A stretch of 39,968 nucleotides of DNA, from the NCBI GenBank assembly GCA_013821265.1, contig JACDHD010000016.1, forward strand, positions 1-39,968, read 5' to 3'. The DNA comes from Parachlamydiaceae bacterium. Lineage in GTDB: Bacteria > Chlamydiota > Chlamydiia > Chlamydiales > Parachlamydiaceae. This document shows positions 32,064 through 39,968 of the stretch, piece by piece (the first letter of the stretch is position 1; each line of letters begins with the position of its first letter). The notes beneath the pieces are model-generated. The model had not been told where the DNA came from, did no database searches, and was given only the letters and a program-made list of their open reading frames with translations. The position numbers and the translations under genes were made by a program.

Positions 32064-32453
32064 CTAACCATATTTGCTTAATATCAAGATATTACTGTTA
32101 TTTTCACGCTGGTAGACGATGTTATCTACTGCAGCGTGCATTAGATAGATTCCATAACCCCCATCTTTTTCAAATGTGTTCTGAAGAATTTCTGAGGGCG
32201 TTTTTAGATGTTCAAGTGGATTAAAGGGAAATCCTTGATCTTTGATCAAAACCTCTTTTCCTTGTTCTGTGCTTTGTCTACACAGAATGTGCACATGGGG
32301 ACTACCAGAATAGCGCATCACATTTAACACAGCCTCTTCAGTAGCCAAAATCAACTTATTGCCAGAAGGTTGCGTCATGTCGCCAATTTGTTCCTGTACA
32401 TGCTGCAAAACGTGCACCATGTTATGCTCTAGCGCCAGAAAAGAATGCCACAC
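32064..32453 (-). CDS. rsbW: RsbW-like ATPase (anti-sigma / serine kinase fold)
   Basis: A 129-residue GHKL ATPase domain: N-box LILATEEAVLNVMRYSG, G1 LIKDQGFPFNP and G2 DGGYGIYLMHAAVDNI. The length and single-domain form match RsbW/SpoIIAB-type kinases that bind sigma factors and phosphorylate anti-anti-sigma proteins. Chlamydiae have an Rsb-like partner-switching pathway; no partner (RsbV, RsbU) is in the window. The start is a GTG at 32453, 5 bases after AGGAGA, which decides it. It lies between envelope genes in what I recall as the CT549 position, supporting orthology. Confidence 0.88.
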   Translation of the reverse strand: MWHSFLALEHNMVHVLQHVQEQIGDMTQPSGNKLILATEEAVLNVMRYSGSPHVHILCRQSTEQGKEVLIKDQGFPFNPLEHLKTPSEILQNTFEKDGGYGIYLMHAAVDNIVYQRENNSNILILSKYG

Positions 32454-32461
32454 AAAATCTC

Positions 32462-33031
32462 CTAATAATCACTGATGTAATCGACAATTTTATGTGCCAT
32501 TCTCTTGTTCAAAGGAGTATAGGCTGCATCGCGCGCTTCGTCGACATCGGTTACTTGTCCAAGAGAAAATACATTAATAGAACCTCGTGTGGTGTAATAA
32601 TCATGATCAAAATCCACGTCTGAAGTGATTCGCACAGGACCAATCAACGTACATCCTGTCAAGTTATCGATGAGACGTATGTCAACAGACATGATTAAGC
32701 GCGTTTCATCTGGTATGATCGATTTACGCACGCGTCCACTGTGCGTGCGATCGTAGCGAAATCCGATGTCTTCATCCGTCACATCAACCACACTAGCTTG
32801 TAGGGTAAGAGATCCCCCTTCTGGTCGGTACTGAAAATTACCCGATTGACTGACAGCTTGAATAATTGCAGCGGTTAAATCTCCATCCCAATCTCCATCG
32901 ACATAGGGAATTGTGATTGTGCGATGAGTCGCTAATGTGCCACCAGTACCAAGGCGGTATCCACAGCTAGATAAAAGAAACAAAGAGATCAAGAAAAGTG
33001 CGCTTAAGAATCGCAGTTTATGAACACTCAT
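32462..33031 (-). CDS. lptE: LptE-like outer-membrane lipoprotein (CT548 type)
   Basis: A roughly 189-residue lipoprotein. The signal sequence ends with lipobox LLSSCGYRLG, so Cys is the lipidated residue, and CGYRLGTGG resembles the start of LptE. RTITIPYV and ITSDVDFDHDYYTTRG fit the LptE-type alpha/beta fold. LptE plugs LptD during LPS insertion, consistent with the lipid A genes nearby, but the match is by motif only. The start ATG is taken at 33031; an in-frame ATG at 33037 is also possible. Either overlaps the 3' end of the BamD-like gene, so translation is probably coupled. Confidence 0.7.
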   Translation of the reverse strand: MSVHKLRFLSALFLISLFLLSSCGYRLGTGGTLATHRTITIPYVDGDWDGDLTAAIIQAVSQSGNFQYRPEGGSLTLQASVVDVTDEDIGFRYDRTHSGRVRKSIIPDETRLIMSVDIRLIDNLTGCTLIGPVRITSDVDFDHDYYTTRGSINVFSLGQVTDVDEARDAAYTPLNKRMAHKIVDYISDY

Positions 33032-34034
33032 TATCATCCAGTATGACTGCTTCGCCTAGTAGAGCTGCCGCAGAGGGCTCACAGAGCGTACTAATCCAGT
33101 TTACGCGACTGCGACAGCGCATAGCCACTTGTGTATCAGGAAATTGGTCGATAGCGTTTTGGTAATAGATAATTGATGCCCCAAATTGGCACACACGCTC
33201 ATAAAATAATCCTGTTTGGAACAGGTTATCAGCATAGAATTCTTTCATTTCTGCCAAATCATTTTCCACCTCACAAACGAACTCTTCACGAGGAAAATCG
33301 GTTTTGAAGCGACGTAGATTGATTTGAGCGAACGCGTAGATATCTGGATTTTGAATATCTAGCTTACTTTTCATGAGATAAATTTTCGAAATCGCCACAT
33401 AGCATTGAGGAATGTATTCGTGTTTAGGAAAACGGCGGATCAGCTGTTGATAAATGACCACGCTTTCATCATATTCATAATGCTCGCTTAGGTATTGCGC
33501 TTTTTCAAATAACGCTCGTGCCGCCATTTCATGACACGGCATCGCAGCGATCACTTCATCGTAAATTTCCATAGCAAGAGGATCACCTGAAGCCCAACGC
33601 GGCATTTGTTTCCAACCAAAAAAGCGCGCTTTAGCACCGCAGCGAAACTGGTTAGCAATTTCAAATTTGTATGCAAGCGCATCTTCAAATAATTCTGGAT
33701 CTGGATGACATTTTAAATATTCAGAGAAGGCTTCATTCGCAAAGTCATAATCGCCTAAATTATAGTAGGCAACGCCAAGATAGTATTGTGCGTCTTGACC
33801 AAGGGGATTGTTGGGAAAATTGAGTGCGAGAATGCGAAATTGTGTGGAGGCTTCTCTCCAGTCACAATGCTCTAAAGCATTCATACCTATGTGATAGTGT
33901 TGTTCTGGAGACAATGTGGCCAGTTCTTCTGTATTGACAAGTCGTCCTCGTTTGATTGTATAGGCAGCTTCTCCTTGCGCTGAAAGGAGGCAGCAAAGCA
34001 ACAATGAAATGCAGATAAAATGAGTTTTTTTCAT
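33018..34034 (-). CDS. BamD-like TPR periplasmic protein (CT547 type)
   Basis: A 338-residue secreted protein: signal peptide MKKTHFICISLLLCCLLSAQ, then TPR-like repeats (HIGMNALEHCDWREASTQFR, AQYYLGVAYYNLGDYDFANE and YDESVVIYQQLIRRFPKHEY), as in BamD/YfiO. No lipobox Cys follows the signal, so it would be soluble or held by partners, unlike E. coli BamD. It is longer than BamD (about 245 residues) by an extra TPR region. BamD recruits BamA substrates to the outer membrane. AAGGA precedes the ATG at 34034. It is first gene of the run leading to dacF. Confidence 0.75.
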   Translation of the reverse strand: MKKTHFICISLLLCCLLSAQGEAAYTIKRGRLVNTEELATLSPEQHYHIGMNALEHCDWREASTQFRILALNFPNNPLGQDAQYYLGVAYYNLGDYDFANEAFSEYLKCHPDPELFEDALAYKFEIANQFRCGAKARFFGWKQMPRWASGDPLAMEIYDEVIAAMPCHEMAARALFEKAQYLSEHYEYDESVVIYQQLIRRFPKHEYIPQCYVAISKIYLMKSKLDIQNPDIYAFAQINLRRFKTDFPREEFVCEVENDLAEMKEFYADNLFQTGLFYERVCQFGASIIYYQNAIDQFPDTQVAMRCRSRVNWISTLCEPSAAALLGEAVILDDNECS

Positions 34035-34160
34035 GTTAAATCCTTACGAAATTATGTGCCTGACATCATGCTTGAAGTAACCGTAGTTGACAAGAGGAAT
34101 GTGAGGGACAAATTCATCCTATTCCCAATTTTCTCACCATCCCTGCCCGTGGCAAAGAGT
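34035..34160. other. Upstream region of the BamD-like gene
   Basis: Short non-coding region before the palindromic element; it should carry the promoter of the envelope operon, but I see no convincing -35/-10 pair. Confidence 0.35.
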
Positions 34161-34692
34161 GTTCGTTTTGTTTTTTACCACAGAGACACAGAGGCACAGA
34201 GAAGCACAGAGAGCGAGGGGGTTGCGTAGCTTTGATGTGTTCTATGTAATGCTTTTCTAACTTTTTTTAAAAGCTGAGGCTTTTTAAAACCAGCATTCGC
34301 ATGGGCTACGCCCACGCGAAGTACTTTTTTTCATCTTACTTGTTACGTCATAACTAAATTCGAGCTTATTCGTTAACTTAACCCATTTTCAAATTTGCGA
34401 GGTTGAGCATGTGCCTAAAATCACAATCATCTAAAATGGGATATTCGATGTTTGTTTTATAAATAGCGCCCAATACCTTTGCGAAGCAAAGTAAATGCGA
34501 AATTGTCGCTAGACAATTTTGCCTTGGCTGGTTTTTAAAAAGCCTCAGCTTTTTAAAAAGATATCAAAAAAGCCTCGCACCATTAGCCTCAAAGCCACAA
34601 AACCTCCTCGCTCTCTGTGCTTCTCTGTGCCTCTGTGTCTCTGTGGTAAAAAAATAAAACGAAGATTGTTACAATCGTTTCGATCGGACTTT
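34161..34692. mobile_element. CAGAGACACAGAG palindromic element, copy 3 (long form)
   Basis: About 532 bases. Terminal repeats: gttcgttttgttttttacca then cagagacacagaggcacaga on the left, and the complement near 34608-34668, extended outward by cgattgtaacaatc-like flank as in copy 2. Inner inverted repeats: gctgaggctttttaaaacca (about 34274) and ggtttttaaaaagcctcagc (about 34530). The left half is the complement of the copy 2 interior, and the right half is the complement of the copy 1 interior. The middle (about 34414-34465) is unique to this copy. No open frame encodes a transposase. Confidence 0.85.
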
Positions 34693-34711
34693 TGCAAGTG
34701 TCTCATTAATG

Positions 34712-37700
34712 TTACTGAACGGTGATGTGTCTCACACTCGCAAGCTGTTTAATGCTTTCTTGCAATTGATCGCTGAAAACAACTCCCCAACGCGAATCGA
34801 TATGCAATGTGCCTAAAGTACGGTCCCCTGTGATGAAATCAATTTGAACCGGTGTGCTGCCTCGATGCTCCCCAAAATGCTCTTTAATCTGAAGCACATG
34901 ACTTAATTTCACTTGATCGGCATCCAAAGCGATTTTGACAATCCCAGCTGGCTTTTTGGCGATTTTATCCACTGCTTTCTCCTTAACTGTTTCTTTCTGG
35001 GTGCCCATCGCTTTTCCCTTAGCAAATTTTGTCGCTTGAAATTTCGCTTTATCGAAAGCGCGATCGCACGCTTCAATCATCGCTTCATCTGCCTGCGTCA
35101 GATTGTCAAGCCAACGGCAAGTCAAACGAGGAGTTCCTTCCTTTGTATCAACCTGCAAGACCGCGTAGATCAGTTGGTTATCTTGTAATAAGTGACTTTT
35201 TTCTTCATAAAGATCTGGCCAAATGGGCAATTCATAACAATCGATTCCATCGCTCACTGTAAGAATCGCAAATTTCTTTTGTGATTTTGAGGCAATGCGG
35301 ATCTGCACCGATTCCACAATCATGGCTGAACGGAAAATCGTATCATGATCCATCGTAGCTACATGACGCAAAGAAACACAGGATAGACGTTGTAAAATGG
35401 GACGATATTCATCCATCGGATGTCCCGTCAAAAAGAAGCCCAATAACTCTTTTTCTTTGAAAAGTAACTCTAGTTTATTACGCTTAACTTTTACGTCTGG
35501 GGGCTTGTTAAAACGCGATTCCGTCGTTTCGCCGATCATCGCAAAAAGATCCTGAATCCCTTTTGCTGCCTCTTGCTGTTCTTGCACAGCAGCATCAAAC
35601 ATCGGCTCGACACTCTGTCTTAAGGCATCGCGAGTCCATCCAGTAAAATCAAAACAACCCGCCTCTACCAGATGTTCTACGGTCTTTCGCCCCACTTTCC
35701 CCGCTTTCAGGCGTTTTAAAAACTGATACAATCCTGTAAAGGGGCCTTTAGCTGTTCGTTCCGATATAACAGCCTCTACAACACCTTCTCCAATGCCTTT
35801 AATGCCATTCATAGCAAAGCGAATGCCTTGTGGAGTCGCTGCAAAGATCGCTTGCGCTTCGTTGATATCTGGAGGCAGTATCGAAATGCCCATCGACTGG
35901 CATTCGCGAATGTATTCCGCTACACGCGATAAATCCGCACTATCGCACGTCATAAGAGCCGCCATCCATTCTTTGGGATAGTTGGCCTTCATGTATGCTG
36001 TGACATAAGAGAGGTAACCGTAGGCGGCAGCGTGCGATTTATTGAATCCATACGCTGCAAATTTTTCCATTTTGTCAAAGACAAGCATCGACGTCTCTTC
36101 ACCAATGCCATTTTCTAGCGCGCCTAGACGAAACTTTTCGCGCTGGGTTGCCATTTGTTCCATGTCTTTTTTACCCATGGCGCGTCGCAACACATCCCCT
36201 TCCCCTAAAGAGAAGCGAGCCAGCTTGCTGGCGATCTGCATCACCTGCTCTTGATACACCATGATGCCATAGGTTTCGGCCAAAATATCTTGCATCCATG
36301 GATGATCGTATTCAATGGGCTCTCGACCATGTTTACGGCTGATGAAGGAAGGAATCATGTCCATCGGACCGGGTCGATAAAGAGCACCCACCGCAATGAT
36401 CTCTTCAAACTTATCCAAATGCAACTGACGTGCAAGGTCCTGCATGCCTCCAGATTCTAACTGGAACACTCCTAAGGTCTTACCCTGGTTCAGTAGATTA
36501 AATGTTGGAGCATCATCCAGAGGCAAGTTGATCCAATCAATGAGGCGTCCTGTATTCGCATTGATCGAGTCGATGCAGATTTGAATTGCCGTTAAGGTTT
36601 TTAGTCCCAAAAAGTCAATTTTGAGCATCCCTACGAGCTCGACAGGCTTCATAGAATACTGTGTGGCTGGCATGTCGGAGTCTTTCGCATTGCATAGAGG
36701 AATAAAGTCAGTGAGCGGCTCCCCACTAATAATGATTCCAGCTGCATGAATGCCAGTATTACGAATCGACCCTTCAAGCTTACGTGCGGCATCTAGAACG
36801 CGGCGAGCCTCTTCATCCTGCTCGTATGTGAGGCGCAATTCGTGATCTTTCTCTAACGCTTTATCTAGAGTAATGTTTAGGTCTTCTGGAATCAATTTTG
36901 CAATCGCATTAACTTTTGTCAAAGGCACATTCAGTACTCTACCAACGTCCTTGATGGACATTTTGGCTTTCATTGTGCCGAATGTAATAATCTGAGCTAC
37001 GTTGGCTTTTCCGTACTTCTGCAGAGTGTAGTTGATTACCTCTGAGCGTTTATCCATGCAGATATCGACGTCGATATCGGGATAGGAAATCCGTTCAGGA
37101 TTAATAAAACGCTCGAAGAACAGATGAAAGCGCAGAGGTTCGATATCTGTGACACCGATTAGATATAATACGATTGAACCTGCTCCAGAACCCCTACCAG
37201 GGCCCATTGGAATGCCATTGCGTTTAGCCCAGTTGATAAAATCCCAAACAATCAGCAGGTAATCGCTCATCTCTTTCGGAACAATCACACTCATTTCATA
37301 TTTGAGGCGCTCACGTACAACTTCCATCGGATCACGTCCAGGATAGATCTCCTGGACCTTTGCCAAGTGTGCTGGTGTGTAGCGTTTAGGAATGCCTTCT
37401 TCGCATAGAGCCCACAAGAACTTTTCAACGGCTTGAACTTGCTCTTCTTTTGTGTAGGTTTTTCCTTCTAGGCTTGGAGGAAGATAGACTGGATAGTGCT
37501 TGGCTTTAAAATCAATTTCCAAATGACACTTTTCAGCTACTTCTAGAGTATTTGAGATCGCTTCAGGCAGGTCTGAAAACAGCTCTTGCATCTGAGCTGG
37601 CGATTTAAAGTAGCATTCATGTGTCGAATAGGTGCGTCGTTTTGGATTTGGCACGCGGAATTTAGGATTCCCCAAAGAATCTTTTTCCCAAATTTCTGTG

Positions 37701-38452
37701 GGTTCTCCCGATTGAATATTTAGTAAAATTTCGTGTGCATGCCAGTCTGAGCGGTCCATGTAATGGCTATCGTTCGTTGCAACCATTTTGATGTTTTGCT
37801 GCTGGGCAATTTCGATCAGGGCTTGATTAACTTTTGTCTGTTTGGTGATGTAGTCTTGGTACTGTTGATGCAGCCACGATTCTTGGAACATGCCATCGGC
37901 TTGCATGTCTGCTTCTGACATCGGATGACGTTGCAGTTCGATATAAAAGTCTTCGCCGAAAAGATCGCGATGCCATTGAATCTGAGCTAATAGTTGTTCC
38001 TGCGTTCCGGTGAGAATCGCATGAGAAATGCGGCTGCTTAGGCAACCGGAGAGGCAAATGAGCCCTTCGCTATATTGCTTGAGGACTTCTCTGTCAATCC
38101 TAGGAAAATAGTAAAAGCCTTCGAGGTAACCGATGGATGAGAGTTTGCAGAGGTTGTGGTAACCCGTTTTGTTTTTCGCGATGAGGCCTAGGTGGAAGGA
38201 GACTTTTCCGAAGTGATCTTTTTTTCGATCGTGGCGCGATTCCGGAGCGACATAGAATTCACAACCGATGAGAGGTTTAACTTTTACATCTTTGCATGCT
38301 TTGTAGAAATCGATTGCTCCGAACATGTTTCCATGATCGGTTAGAGCGACGGCCGGCATGCCAAATTCAGCACTGCGTTGCGTGATCTCTTGGATCGAGG
38401 CCGTGGCATCCAAAATGGAATATTGTGAGTGAACGTGGAGTGGAACAAACAT
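34712..38452 (-). CDS. dnaE: DNA polymerase III alpha subunit
   Basis: A 1246-residue replicative polymerase of DnaE1 type. The N-terminal PHP domain opens FVPLHVHSQYSILDATASI with the ALTDHGNMFGAIDFY motif. The polymerase core has GPGRGSGAGSIVLYLIGVTD and the catalytic aspartates in YPDIDVDIC. The tandem helix-hairpin-helix lies near FAMNGIKGIGEGVVEAVI. The OB-fold region (about 1000-1110) and a C-terminal tau-binding region end in SVRHITVQ. Length is slightly above E. coli DnaE because of a Lys/Ala-rich linker near 1130-1160. Position next to the BamD/LptE/RsbW/dacF block is chlamydial. The ribosome binding site is weak. Confidence 0.97.
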   Translation of the reverse strand: MFVPLHVHSQYSILDATASIQEITQRSAEFGMPAVALTDHGNMFGAIDFYKACKDVKVKPLIGCEFYVAPESRHDRKKDHFGKVSFHLGLIAKNKTGYHNLCKLSSIGYLEGFYYFPRIDREVLKQYSEGLICLSGCLSSRISHAILTGTQEQLLAQIQWHRDLFGEDFYIELQRHPMSEADMQADGMFQESWLHQQYQDYITKQTKVNQALIEIAQQQNIKMVATNDSHYMDRSDWHAHEILLNIQSGEPTEIWEKDSLGNPKFRVPNPKRRTYSTHECYFKSPAQMQELFSDLPEAISNTLEVAEKCHLEIDFKAKHYPVYLPPSLEGKTYTKEEQVQAVEKFLWALCEEGIPKRYTPAHLAKVQEIYPGRDPMEVVRERLKYEMSVIVPKEMSDYLLIVWDFINWAKRNGIPMGPGRGSGAGSIVLYLIGVTDIEPLRFHLFFERFINPERISYPDIDVDICMDKRSEVINYTLQKYGKANVAQIITFGTMKAKMSIKDVGRVLNVPLTKVNAIAKLIPEDLNITLDKALEKDHELRLTYEQDEEARRVLDAARKLEGSIRNTGIHAAGIIISGEPLTDFIPLCNAKDSDMPATQYSMKPVELVGMLKIDFLGLKTLTAIQICIDSINANTGRLIDWINLPLDDAPTFNLLNQGKTLGVFQLESGGMQDLARQLHLDKFEEIIAVGALYRPGPMDMIPSFISRKHGREPIEYDHPWMQDILAETYGIMVYQEQVMQIASKLARFSLGEGDVLRRAMGKKDMEQMATQREKFRLGALENGIGEETSMLVFDKMEKFAAYGFNKSHAAAYGYLSYVTAYMKANYPKEWMAALMTCDSADLSRVAEYIRECQSMGISILPPDINEAQAIFAATPQGIRFAMNGIKGIGEGVVEAVISERTAKGPFTGLYQFLKRLKAGKVGRKTVEHLVEAGCFDFTGWTRDALRQSVEPMFDAAVQEQQEAAKGIQDLFAMIGETTESRFNKPPDVKVKRNKLELLFKEKELLGFFLTGHPMDEYRPILQRLSCVSLRHVATMDHDTIFRSAMIVESVQIRIASKSQKKFAILTVSDGIDCYELPIWPDLYEEKSHLLQDNQLIYAVLQVDTKEGTPRLTCRWLDNLTQADEAMIEACDRAFDKAKFQATKFAKGKAMGTQKETVKEKAVDKIAKKPAGIVKIALDADQVKLSHVLQIKEHFGEHRGSTPVQIDFITGDRTLGTLHIDSRWGVVFSDQLQESIKQLASVRHITVQ

Positions 38453-38842
38453 GGGTGTAGCTTAGCATAGCTCCGGTTTTAAGCGAAAGCGCCCATGAAA
38501 GACAATCGCGTAAGCCAAGAGCAAATTTTGCCACCGAAATCAGAGAGAGCATAGAGATAATTTATCATTTTTGTCCATTTCATCGAATGTTCTTGTGAGA
38601 AAATAGTTCCAAACGTTAATTAAATCAGCTCGAATTCACCTCAGGATGTATTTAAAGGTCTTTAGTCACAACCACACTTTCTGCCACAACCTCAAAGAAG
38701 GTACATGTTCATGGGTGGTTGATAAATCGCGCAGCGATTTTGCAACTACCCGTGAACATGTACCTTCCCAAGAACCATATTGAATTGTCTTTGATCGTAT
38801 TCGTTAATTAGGTTATTCATTACTGCTCATTTCGAAAATTTA
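38453..38842. other. Intergenic region between dnaE and the toxin-immunity pair
   Basis: No gene seen. It contains gacaatcgcgtaag near 38500, a weak relative of the GATTGCATAAG end, and a strong hairpin at 38697-38767 (separate entry). Confidence 0.45.
38697..38767. repeat. Long near-perfect hairpin with internal hairpin
   Basis: The 25-base arms gaaggtacatgttcatgggt continuing ggttg (38697-38721) and caactacccgtgaacatgta continuing ccttc (38743-38767) differ at two positions. The loop itself is a palindrome, aaatcgcgcagcgattt. It lies 75 bases downstream of the immunity gene's stop on the minus strand, so it could terminate that operon, though it lacks a U-tract. Confidence 0.85.
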
Positions 38843-39166
38843 TTATTGATCTTCAGAGTCTTTTTCTGATTGAGGTGGTAACTTTTCCTGAATAAGAGTT
38901 AAAATATTTTCAATAGCGTTATCGATTCTCACTACATCTTGGGCATCCAAAACTTTTTTTTCTTTGAATAAAGCAACAGCGTATGTAATTTCTAAATCTG
39001 CCCAAAAAATCCGAAATTGGCGTTTCCAATTATCGTCACTCTCTTCTAAAACTTCTAATAAACCATTTAGATCATCAATGAGAAATCGTAAAGATATAGT
39101 ATCTTTTTTAAAACGATTTATTTTGTCTATCATTAATCTTAGTTGTCGTTGATCATATGCGTTCAT
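38843..39166 (-). CDS. Probable immunity protein of a polymorphic toxin
   Basis: A 107-residue all-helical acidic protein (MNAYDQRQLRLMIDKINRFK ... IDDLNGLLEVLEES ... WADLEITYAVALFKEKKVLD). The pattern of a Leu-rich helix, a Trp-x-x-x-F segment and a W-x-x-LE-x-x-YA helix is one I have seen in small genes that follow Rhs/CDI-type toxins, but I cannot name the family. The ATG at 39166 lies 6 bases after the toxin stop, with GAGG seven bases upstream, giving a tight toxin-immunity pair. Cytosolic. The identification rests on context and would fail if the upstream gene is not a toxin. Confidence 0.6.
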   Translation of the reverse strand: MNAYDQRQLRLMIDKINRFKKDTISLRFLIDDLNGLLEVLEESDDNWKRQFRIFWADLEITYAVALFKEKKVLDAQDVVRIDNAIENILTLIQEKLPPQSEKDSEDQ

Positions 39167-39172
39167 TTTTCC

Positions 39173-39968
39173 TCAACCTCCTCCAGGATATGTAGTTATA
39201 ACCGTATTTCTTACTTTATCTAAGACAACGGTTACATTATTAGTTTTCTCATAAAAAATTAACTCTTCAGCTACAAGTTTTGGAGTGGAGTTTTTAATGC
39301 TATTCTCAACAACGCTTGGAAAAATTCCCCGATCTTGCATTCTGTCTAACGAATGTCCACTATAATTGCGACCGTTAATTGTAGCTGGATTATTGCGCAC
39401 TCTTTGATAATCGGCATATTCTAATTGTAATCTCTTACTTCCTGCAAATGAAGAGCCTCGATCAATTTCTCCTGAAAGAACAGGGGATTTATTAAGTTGT
39501 TTAGATGGTCTTCCAGATAAATTTTTAACTACTGTAGGTACAGGTTGATGCTTAAAACTTTGACGGCTTACAGCATTTATGGCGCCTGCAGTACCAATTC
39601 CTCCTGCCGGTGTGCGAGCACCCACCCTTGTGGCTGCATAAAAAGCAAGTAGACCACTAGCCTCGCCTAAACGTTCCCTATTCAATACATGATAACTGAA
39701 ATCGCTACCAATTTGCCCCCAATTTTTACCTGAATAGTTATAATTCCACAAGTTTTTGCCATAATCCGCTACCGTGCCTAAAGGATCCAAAAAACCTCGA
39801 CCAAATCCTCTGGTGCAACTAAAGGAATCGCGTGAAGTTGGTCGGCTAAAATTTCTTCCCGACATCTTGCTCAAAGAAGAATTAAAATTATTTCCGAAAA
39901 CCCCCATCCTATCGTTTTTAAAAGAATTGGAAGTATTCAATGCAAACAATCCATAAAGATCAAAATGG
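39173..39968 (-). CDS. C-terminal part of a probable Rhs-type polymorphic toxin (cut by window edge)
   Basis: An open frame of at least 265 residues that runs off the right edge with no stop, so the start lies outside. At the edge it reads HFDLYGLFALNTSN, resembling the DPxGLF end of Rhs core domains. A Gly/Ser/Arg-rich stretch and FLDPLGTVADYGKNLW follow, then a hydrophobic Gly/Ala pre-toxin region (LGEASGLLAFYAATRVGA). The last ~75 residues (GHSLDRMQDRGIFPSVVENS, ending VVLDKVRNTVITTYPGGG) have the H-x-x-x-R-M-x-x-R-G-I and V-x-T pattern of DUF4258-like toxin domains. The immunity gene follows 6 bases on. The start and upstream repeats cannot be judged. An internal non-ATG start near 39949 is not needed. 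Confidence 0.6.
   Translation of the reverse strand, partial: HFDLYGLFALNTSNSFKNDRMGVFGNNFNSSLSKMSGRNFSRPTSRDSFSCTRGFGRGFLDPLGTVADYGKNLWNYNYSGKNWGQIGSDFSYHVLNRERLGEASGLLAFYAATRVGARTPAGGIGTAGAINAVSRQSFKHQPVPTVVKNLSGRPSKQLNKSPVLSGEIDRGSSFAGSKRLQLEYADYQRVRNNPATINGRNYSGHSLDRMQDRGIFPSVVENSIKNSTPKLVAEELIFYEKTNNVTVVLDKVRNTVITTYPGGG

Noticed and set aside
8862-34692. CRISPR array from the recurring CAGAG repeats
   Set aside because: The repeats are inverted pairs at dispersed sites, not direct repeats with regular spacers, and no cas genes are present.
1-39968. tRNA or rRNA genes
   Set aside because: No cloverleaf with a TTC-loop motif or rRNA-like stretch was noticed on either strand. This was by eye; a tRNAscan-SE run would settle it.

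Overview
The window looks like a chromosomal segment of a member of the phylum Chlamydiae outside the family Chlamydiaceae (a Parachlamydia/Waddlia/Simkania-like 'environmental' chlamydia). The evidence is gene order. An lpxC-fabZ-lpxA-fmt operon lies next to lnt. A dnaE / BamD-like / LptE-like / RsbW-like / D,D-carboxypeptidase block matches, from memory, the CT545-CT551 order of C. trachomatis. A CtcB/CtcC-type two-component pair and a SurA-N-like/ksgA pair (CT355/CT354 type) are also present. Base composition is moderate by eye. No rRNA, tRNA, CRISPR array or intact transposase was seen.

Layout. 1-2617: a NIF3-like protein, a TerC-family membrane protein and a small two-helix membrane protein with the profile of a chlamydial inclusion-membrane (Inc) protein. 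3024-8851: two tandem DUF115/MptE-like proteins (the larger fused to YwqK/MORN-like repeats and a coiled coil), a small helical protein, and a divergent stand-alone paralogue of the YwqK module. 9170-11608: sigma-54 activator CtcC and kinase CtcB. 11769-14501: rpsD, then murJ read convergently. 14677-19607: an SLBB-domain protein and three unrecognised multi-helix membrane proteins, one with an Ala/Pro tandem-repeat tail. 19626-22787: fmt, lpxA, fabZ and lpxC (lipid A initiation plus initiator-tRNA formylation). 22957-26263: an unrecognised membrane protein, lnt and a DoxX-like protein. 26797-30670: an RsmB-like methyltransferase, a stand-alone receiver, a SurA-N-like periplasmic protein and ksgA. 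30866-38452: a D,D-carboxypeptidase, an RsbW-like ATPase, LptE-like and BamD-like envelope proteins, and dnaE. 38843-39968: a probable polymorphic toxin C-terminus with its immunity gene, cut by the right edge.

Much of the annotated content is envelope biogenesis: lipid A, lipoprotein acylation, lipid II flipping, peptidoglycan trimming, and outer-membrane protein/LPS assembly.

The most unusual feature is the intergenic DNA. All six convergent gene junctions in the window contain a long inverted-repeat element. Several families recur: the CAGAGRCACAGAG element (one long copy and two short copies carrying complementary halves), the GTCCCGG hairpins, the GTGCCCGTG palindromes and the GGGGCTCTGCCCC repeat. 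Different palindromic cores share the same outer end, GATTGCATAAG. Repeat ends also run into genes: three unrelated proteins end in G-(S/P)-A-P plus stop encoded by one repeat, and two end in I-A plus stop encoded by the GATTGCATAA end. This looks like a population of small non-autonomous palindromic elements that settle at gene 3' ends and may serve as bidirectional terminators.
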